From NCBI RefSeq assembly GCF_018138145.1, contig NZ_CP073104.1, forward strand, positions 6,539,001 to 6,603,000: DNA of 64,000 nt, in the 5' to 3' direction. The position numbers and the translations under genes were made by a program. Positions 58,457 to 64,000 of the stretch are shown here, one piece after another (position 1 is the first letter of the stretch; every line of letters starts with the position of its first letter). Below the pieces are notes generated by a model. That model worked only from the letters and a program-made list of their open reading frames with translations. It was not told where the DNA came from and ran no database searches. This DNA comes from Pseudomonas sp. SCA2728.1_7. Lineage in GTDB: Bacteria; Pseudomonadota; Gammaproteobacteria; Pseudomonadales; Pseudomonadaceae.

Positions 58457-60727
58457 ATGTTAAACCGCGAGCTCGAAGTCACCCTCAATCTTGCCTTCAA
58501 GGAGGCTCGTTCGAAACGTCATGAATTCATGACCGTCGAACACCTTTTGCTGGCCCTATTGGACAATGAGGCTGCCGCCACCGTTTTGCGTGCCTGCGGC
58601 GCAAACCTCGACAAACTCAAGCACGACCTGCAGGAGTTCATCGACTCCACCACGCCATTGATCCCCGTTCATGACGAAGATCGCGAAACCCAGCCAACCC
58701 TGGGCTTCCAGCGTGTACTGCAACGTGCTGTTTTCCACGTACAGAGCTCGGGCAAACGCGAAGTAACCGGCGCCAACGTGCTGGTTGCCATCTTCAGTGA
58801 GCAAGAGAGTCAGGCCGTGTTCCTGCTGAAACAGCAGAGCGTGGCGCGCATCGATGTCGTCAACTACATCGCTCACGGCATTTCCAAAGTGCCGGGGCAT
58901 GGCGATCACTCTGAAGGTGAACAAGATATGCAGGACGACGAGGGCGGTGAGTCTTCTTCTTCAGGCAATCCTCTGGATGCTTATGCCAGCAACCTCAACG
59001 AACTCGCGCGCCAGGGTCGCATCGACCCGCTGGTCGGCCGCGAATCGGAAGTCGAGCGTGTCGCGCAGATTCTCGCGCGTCGGCGCAAAAACAATCCGCT
59101 GCTGGTCGGTGAAGCAGGCGTGGGTAAAACCGCAATTGCCGAAGGTCTGGCCAAGCGCATTGTCGACAACCAAGTGCCGGATCTGCTGGCCAACAGCGTT
59201 GTTTACTCCCTCGACCTCGGTGCTCTGCTCGCGGGCACCAAGTATCGCGGTGATTTCGAGAAGCGCTTCAAGGCGCTGCTCAATGAACTGAAAAAACGTC
59301 CGCAGGCGATCCTGTTCATCGACGAAATCCACACCATCATTGGTGCCGGCGCTGCGTCCGGTGGCGTGATGGACGCTTCGAATCTGCTCAAGCCGCTGCT
59401 GTCGTCTGGCGACATTCGCTGCATCGGTTCGACCACGTTCCAGGAATTCCGCGGCATCTTCGAGAAGGATCGTGCCTTGGCACGTCGCTTCCAGAAGGTC
59501 GATGTCGTCGAGCCGTCGGTGGAAGACACCATCGGCATCCTGCGCGGCCTGAAAGGGCGTTTCGAGCAGCACCACAACATCGAATACAGCGATGAGTCGT
59601 TGCGCGCCGCTGCCGAACTGGCATCGCGCTACATCAATGACCGGCACATGCCGGACAAGGCCATCGACGTGATCGACGAGGCGGGTGCCTACCAGCGTCT
59701 GCAACCGGTCGAAAAACGTGTAAAGCGCATTGAGGTGCCGCAGGTTGAAGACATCGTCGCGAAAATCGCACGGATTCCGCCTAAGCACGTCACCAGTTCC
59801 GACAAGGAACTGCTGCGTAACCTTGAGCGTGACCTGAAGCTGACGGTGTTTGGTCAGGACGCAGCGATCGATTCGCTGTCGACTGCGATCAAGCTGTCGC
59901 GTGCCGGCCTCAAGTCGCCTGACAAGCCAGTCGGTTCGTTCCTGTTCGCAGGCCCGACCGGTGTTGGTAAAACCGAGGCTGCGCGGCAACTGGCCAAGGC
60001 GTTGGGGATCGAGCTGGTGCGATTCGACATGTCCGAGTACATGGAGCGTCACACCGTATCGCGTCTGATCGGTGCGCCTCCTGGATATGTCGGTTTCGAC
60101 CAGGGCGGTCTGTTGACAGAGGCGATCACCAAGCAGCCGCACTGCGTATTGCTGCTCGATGAAATCGAGAAGGCGCATCCGGAAGTCTTCAACCTGCTGT
60201 TGCAGGTGATGGACCACGGTACGCTGACCGACAACAACGGGCGCAAAGCGGACTTCCGCAATGTTATCGTGATCATGACTACCAACGCCGGTGCCGAAAC
60301 GGCCGCGCGGGCTTCGATCGGTTTCACCCATCAGGACCACTCGTCTGATGCGATGGAAGTGATCAAGAAGAGCTTCACGCCGGAGTTCCGTAACCGTCTG
60401 GACACCATTATCCAGTTTGGTCGCCTCAGTCATGAGGTTATCAAAAGTGTGGTGGACAAGTTCCTTACCGAGCTCCAGGCGCAGCTGGAAGACAAGCGTG
60501 TGCTGCTTGAGGTTACTGATGCCGCGCGTAGTTGGCTGGCGGCGGGTGGTTATGACTCGGCGATGGGCGCGCGTCCGATGGCGCGTCTGATTCAGGACAA
60601 GATCAAGCGTCCGTTGGCGGAGGAGATTCTGTTTGGCGAGCTGGCCGAGCATGGCGGTGTGGTGCACATCGACATCAAGGATGGTGAGTTGACGTTTGAC
60701 TTCGAGACTACCGCAGAAATGGCCTGA
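58457..60727 (+). CDS. clpA: ATP-dependent Clp protease ATPase ClpA
   Basis: A 756-residue AAA+ unfoldase: N-domain (1-140), D1 with GEAGVGKT (218-225) and [15 protein letters not shown]2 with [13 protein letters not shown] and [13 protein letters not shown]. ClpP-binding IGL-type tripeptide is expected in D2 (SIGFTHQD region). A Glu/Asp/Ser-rich linker lies at 150-170. Partner of ClpS; the terminator at 60744-60765 ends the operon. ClpP is not in the window. Confidence 0.97.
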   Translation: MLNRELEVTLNLAFKEARSKRHEFMTVEHLLLALLDNEAAATVLRACGANLDKLKHDLQEFIDSTTPLIPVHDEDRETQPTLGFQRVLQRAVFHVQSSGKREVTGANVLVAIFSEQESQAVFLLKQQSVARIDVVNYIAHGISKVPGHGDHSEGEQDMQDDEGGESSSSGNPLDAYASNLNELARQGRIDPLVGRESEVERVAQILARRRKNNPLLVGEAGVGKTAIAEGLAKRIVDNQVPDLLANSVVYSLDLGALLAGTKYRGDFEKRFKALLNELKKRPQAILFIDEIHTIIGAGAASGGVMDASNLLKPLLSSGDIRCIGSTTFQEFRGIFEKDRALARRFQKVDVVEPSVEDTIGILRGLKGRFEQHHNIEYSDESLRAAAELASRYINDRHMPDKAIDVIDEAGAYQRLQPVEKRVKRIEVPQVEDIVAKIARIPPKHVTSSDKELLRNLERDLKLTVFGQDAAIDSLSTAIKLSRAGLKSPDKPVGSFLFAGPTGVGKTEAARQLAKALGIELVRFDMSEYMERHTVSRLIGAPPGYVGFDQGGLLTEAITKQPHCVLLLDEIEKAHPEVFNLLLQVMDHGTLTDNNGRKADFRNVIVIMTTNAGAETAARASIGFTHQDHSSDAMEVIKKSFTPEFRNRLDTIIQFGRLSHEVIKSVVDKFLTELQAQLEDKRVLLEVTDAARSWLAAGGYDSAMGARPMARLIQDKIKRPLAEEILFGELAEHGGVVHIDIKDGELTFDFETTAEMA

Positions 60728-60743
60728 CGGCCTTGGATCAAGA

Positions 60744-60765
60744 GGGCGCCTTCGGGCGCCTTTTT
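60744..60765 (+). terminator. Terminator of clpSA
   Basis: GGCGCC (60745-60750), TTCG loop, GGCGCC (60755-60760), then TTTTT. It lies 17 bp after the clpA stop. Confidence 0.92.
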
Positions 60766-60794
60766 GTTATTTGTCGTTTGGGGTTTTTGGGTGA

Positions 60795-61606
60795 ATATCC
60801 GTTGCTGCGGTGATGGCTTATTACGGTTTCGCCCTTACGGCGACTCACTTTTTTTCAAACGCCAAAAAAAGTAAGCAAAAAACGCTTGCTCCTACGTGCG
60901 GCCCGCTCGCTGGGGCTCGGGGTTCCTTCGCTGCGGGATCGATCCAGGCGCAGCGCCTACGGTTTGCTTCGCTGCACCTCCTCTCGCTGTATTTGGCTGC
61001 GCCAAACGGTCGCTGCGCTCCCACGCCCGGATCAATCCCTCCACTCAGCCTTCCGACGTCGCCCTACAGATCAAAAGCCGCAGCCGAGCTAACGCTCATC
61101 CTGTTGAGTGGTGAGGAGCATGCGGTCGGCTTTTGTTCGGTGTTGGATTCACCCCTCACCCCAGCCCTCTCCCCGAGGAGAGGGAACCGGTTTGTGGGTC
61201 TTTCAGAATCTGAGTTCGACTCGATATCGCACGTCGGCGTAGCTCTACCAAGCACCACCGTCAGTCCCCTCTCCCTCCGGGAGAGGGCTAGGGTGAGGGG
61301 CTTGTGATCTTGCTTTGGCTTTAGCTTTGGTTTTTGATCTTTTGCCCCATCGGCAGGCCGAGCGAAGGTGTTCATCCGGGGGTAGGCGCGCAGCGCCGTG
61401 CGGCGCAGCCGCATTCATCGAGAGGAGGTGCAGCGAAGCAAACCGTAGGCGATGCCCCCGGATGGACACCGTAGCGAGGGAATACTGAGCCTCAGCGAAG
61501 TGCCGTACGCCGGGGCAAGCCTTTTTGGTTACTTTTTCGGCGTCTGGAAAAAGTGACCCGCCGTAAGGGCGGAACCCTAATCAGTAACACCCGCAGCAAC
61601 GGATAT
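60795..61606. repeat. Large imperfect inverted repeat of a ~280-bp intergenic element
   Basis: Left copy about 60795-61076, right copy about 61331-61606 in opposite orientation. They share ATATCCGTTGCTGCGG, CGCCCTTACGGCG, a GTCACTTTTT-type stretch, GGCGCAGCGCCTACGG-type core, TACGGTTTGCTTCGCTGCAC, CTCCTCTCG and GATCAAAAG. Between them lie two CCCTCACCC/GAGAGGG elements (61154-61300). No gene is supported in 60770-61640; short frames inside the copies are spurious translations of the repeat. It is an interspersed, possibly mobile but non-coding element. Confidence 0.8.
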
Positions 61607-61644
61607 GCCCCCAAACCCAAACCCAAACCCCAAAACGCAGACAC

Positions 61645-61671
61645 AAAAACGCCCGGCATAAACCGGGCGTT
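61645..61671 (-). terminator. Terminator of infA
   Basis: AACGCCCGG (61648-61656) / CCGGGCGTT (61663-61671), loop CATAAA, and T run on the minus strand. It lies 15 bp after the infA stop. Confidence 0.92.
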
Positions 61672-61685
61672 CTGTATTGACTTGA

Positions 61686-61904
61686 TTAACGAGCGCGGTA
61701 AGTAATGCGCCCTTTGCTCAAGTCATAGGGCGTCAGCTCGACGCGCACTTTGTCACCGGTAAGAATACGAATGTAGTTCTTGCGCATCTTGCCGGAAATA
61801 TGCGCGGTTACGACGTGCCCATTTTCCAACTCCACACGAAACATGGTGTTGGGCAGGGTGTCGACGACAGTGCCTTCCATTTCGAAGCTGTCTTCTTTCG
61901 ACAT
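61686..61904 (-). CDS. infA: Translation initiation factor IF-1
   Basis: A 72-residue OB-fold protein, [20 protein letters not shown] through [13 protein letters not shown], essentially the textbook IF-1. It occupies the ribosomal A site during initiation. Start ATG at 61904 follows a weak AGGG. Position between clpA and bpt-aat is conserved. Confidence 0.98.
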
Positions 61905-62016
61905 GCAGTAAAGCCCTCGGTATCCAATGAATGGCCCGGTGCAACTGCGCCAGGCAAAAGCGGCGTGCATTGTGCCCGAAAAATGGGGTTTACGCCAAGG
62001 GGTTTACGGCTTGGGT

Positions 62017-62724
62017 TTAGTTGAGGATGACCCAGCGCTGATTAATCAGCAATTCGATGGGGCGATATTGCGTCTTGTAATTCATCTTTTTGCAGTTCTT
62101 GATCCAGTATCCGAGGTACACCGCCTCAAGCCCAAGGCGCTGTGCCTCGGCGATTTGCCAGAGGATGGCAAATCGGCCAAGGCTACGGCGCTCTTCGGCG
62201 GGTTCGTAGAAGGTGTATACCGCCGACAACCCATTCGGCAGTAAATCGGTCACGGCCACGGCCAGTAACCGTCCGTCGAGTCGGAACTCGTAAAAGCGCG
62301 AGAAGGGCAGATCGCGTACCAGAAAAGTCGAGAATTGATCACGGCTCGGCGGGTACATGTCGCCGTCAGCGTGGCGTTGTTCGATATAGCGCTGGTACAG
62401 ATCGAAATACTCTTCACTGAACTGCGGCTTGGCCGGGCGCACCTGCAAATCCGTGTTGCGTTTGAAGATCCGCTTCTGCTGGCGATTGGGTGTGAACTGC
62501 GCCACCGGAATGCGCGCAGGCACGCACGCATTGCAGTTCTGGCAATGCGGGCGGTACAGATGATCGCCACTGCGGCGAAAGCCCATTTCCGACAGGTCTG
62601 CGTAGACATGCACATCCATGGGCTGGCTCGGATCGAGAAACAGGGTCGTGGCCTGCTCCTCGGGCAGATAACTGCAAGAGTGAGGCTGAGTGGCATAGAA
62701 CTTCAACCGCGCCAACTCGGTCAT
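62017..62724 (-). CDS. bpt: Aspartate/glutamate leucyltransferase Bpt
   Basis: Bpt transfers Leu from Leu-tRNA to N-terminal Asp or Glu, creating an N-degron. The 235 residues contain the N-terminal Cys cluster CSYLPEEQ...[18 protein letters not shown] and the C-terminal acyltransferase core [36 protein letters not shown] at 62724 is preferred over a TTG two codons upstream. It lies 57 bp after aat and 112 bp before infA. Confidence 0.95.
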   Translation of the reverse strand: MTELARLKFYATQPHSCSYLPEEQATTLFLDPSQPMDVHVYADLSEMGFRRSGDHLYRPHCQNCNACVPARIPVAQFTPNRQQKRIFKRNTDLQVRPAKPQFSEEYFDLYQRYIEQRHADGDMYPPSRDQFSTFLVRDLPFSRFYEFRLDGRLLAVAVTDLLPNGLSAVYTFYEPAEERRSLGRFAILWQIAEAQRLGLEAVYLGYWIKNCKKMNYKTQYRPIELLINQRWVILN

Positions 62725-62781
62725 GATCAACCCTCGGGATAAGCTGATGAATTAAGTGTAAGCCACGCGCGCAAAAGTCGC

Positions 62782-63462
62782 TCAGCAAACCCAGGTGGCA
62801 CGATTGGGTTGATCCAGGTGATTTGCCAGATAGTCGGCGAATTGCTGACGAGGAATCGCCCGCGCGCCGAGGCTGTGCAGATGATCGGTCGGCATCTGGC
62901 AATCGATCAGTACGAATCCCGAGTCTTGCAGGTGACGCACCAGAGTGGCAAAGCCGAATTTGGAGGCGTTGTCAGCGCGGCTGAACATCGATTCGCCGAA
63001 AAACAGTTGGCCCATCGCCAGGCCGTACAGGCCGCCGACCAGTTCGCCCTGATCCCAGACCTCCACCGAATGGGCGAAGCCGCGACGATGCAGTTCAACG
63101 TAAGCGTCCTGCATGGCTTCGGTGATCCAGGTGCCGTCGGCGTAATCCCGGGGCGCGGCGCAGGCGCGGATCACAGCGTCGAAGTCCTGGTCGAAGGTCA
63201 CTTGATAGCGTTCCTGGCGCAGCAGTTTGCCGAGGCTGCGCGAGACATGCAGTTCGTCGGGAAACAGCACTGTGCGCGGATCCGGCGACCACCAGAGAAT
63301 TGGCTGGCCCTCGGAAAACCACGGAAAGCAGCCATGGCGATACGCCTGAATCAGCCGATCGGCCGACAGATCGCCACCGGCGGCGAGCAATCCGTTAGGG
63401 TCGCGCATGGCCTTTTCCAGCGGCGGAAAAGTCAGGGAATTACGTTGTAACCAAGTCAGCAT
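62782..63462 (-). CDS. aat: Leucyl/phenylalanyl-tRNA--protein transferase Aat
   Basis: A 226-residue enzyme adding Leu or Phe to N-terminal Lys or Arg. It contains [38 protein letters not shown] and [19 protein letters not shown], the family signatures. Length and start are normal. With Bpt, ClpS and ClpA it completes the bacterial N-degron route within 6 kb. Confidence 0.96.
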   Translation of the reverse strand: MLTWLQRNSLTFPPLEKAMRDPNGLLAAGGDLSADRLIQAYRHGCFPWFSEGQPILWWSPDPRTVLFPDELHVSRSLGKLLRQERYQVTFDQDFDAVIRACAAPRDYADGTWITEAMQDAYVELHRRGFAHSVEVWDQGELVGGLYGLAMGQLFFGESMFSRADNASKFGFATLVRHLQDSGFVLIDCQMPTDHLHSLGARAIPRQQFADYLANHLDQPNRATWVC

Positions 63463-63525
63463 GGCATCCAGGCTTGCAGAAGGGGAGGGCGGTGCGGGCT
63501 GTTCGGCCCGCGATAAAGTGTGCCG

Positions 63526-64000
<475 letters not shown>

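Noticed and set aside
60886..61114. Short open frames between clpA and infA
   Set aside because: They are translations of an interspersed repeat that occurs in inverted copy 400 bp away; such frames are a known source of spurious protein families.

Overview
The window is chromosomal DNA from a fluorescent Pseudomonas, most likely of the P. fluorescens group. The evidence is gene order (lpxH-ppiB / glnS-cysS; nuoA-N with fused nuoCD next to aceA; purB-hflD-mnmA; idh / icd / cspD / clpS-clpA / infA / bpt-aat-trxB), high-GC codon use, and many typical Pseudomonas intergenic REP-like repeats (GTGGGAGCGAGCCTGCTCGCG and CCCTCACCC...GGGAGAGGG types). I see no rRNA or tRNA gene, no CRISPR array, no insertion sequence and no prophage. 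The assignment rests on recognition of families, not on a database search.

Layout. 1-5 kb: end of a membrane protein, then lpxH and ppiB divergent from glnS and cysS. 5-7.2 kb: an MFS transporter embedded in two repeat arrays. 7.2-15.4 kb: an AcoR-type sigma-54 activator divergent from a six-gene ABC importer of the glycerol-type GlpSTPQ-V family, with a -24/-12 promoter and phased TGTTCA sites between them. 15.9-25 kb: a metal-efflux island (czcS-czcR divergent from czcC-czcB-czcA, then two small PtrA-like secreted proteins). czcC is frameshifted. A shared 43-bp element lies before czcC and before the first ptrA-like gene. 25-29.3 kb: small accessory genes, namely a DUF6124-type protein behind a highly structured leader, a DUF1778/GNAT toxin-antitoxin pair with a 48-bp dyad operator, an OprD-family porin, and two very small proteins. 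29.5-44.4 kb: the complete NADH dehydrogenase I operon, transcribed leftward. 45-47.6 kb: isocitrate lyase with an RccR-type operator and a long structured leader, then a secretin-domain protein. 47.9-53.3 kb: GNAT, roxA, purB, hflD, mnmA, Nudix. 53.5-57.5 kb: divergent monomeric and dimeric isocitrate dehydrogenases. 57.5-64 kb: cspD, clpS, clpA, infA, bpt, aat, and the C-terminal part of trxB.

How the genes work together. Two themes stand out. (i) The isocitrate branch point: AceA and both isocitrate dehydrogenases lie within 13 kb, beside Complex I, which reoxidises NADH. (ii) The bacterial N-degron pathway: Aat and Bpt add destabilising leucine or phenylalanine, ClpS recognises it and ClpA unfolds the substrate; all four genes lie within 6 kb. 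The accessory DNA (CzcCBA/RS/PtrA, toxin-antitoxin, OprD, ABC importer) is where the unexplained signals concentrate. The most interesting are the structured leader before the DUF6124 gene, the split of consensus motifs between the two ABC ATPases, the concentric dyad before the toxin-antitoxin operon, and the duplicated metal-response element.
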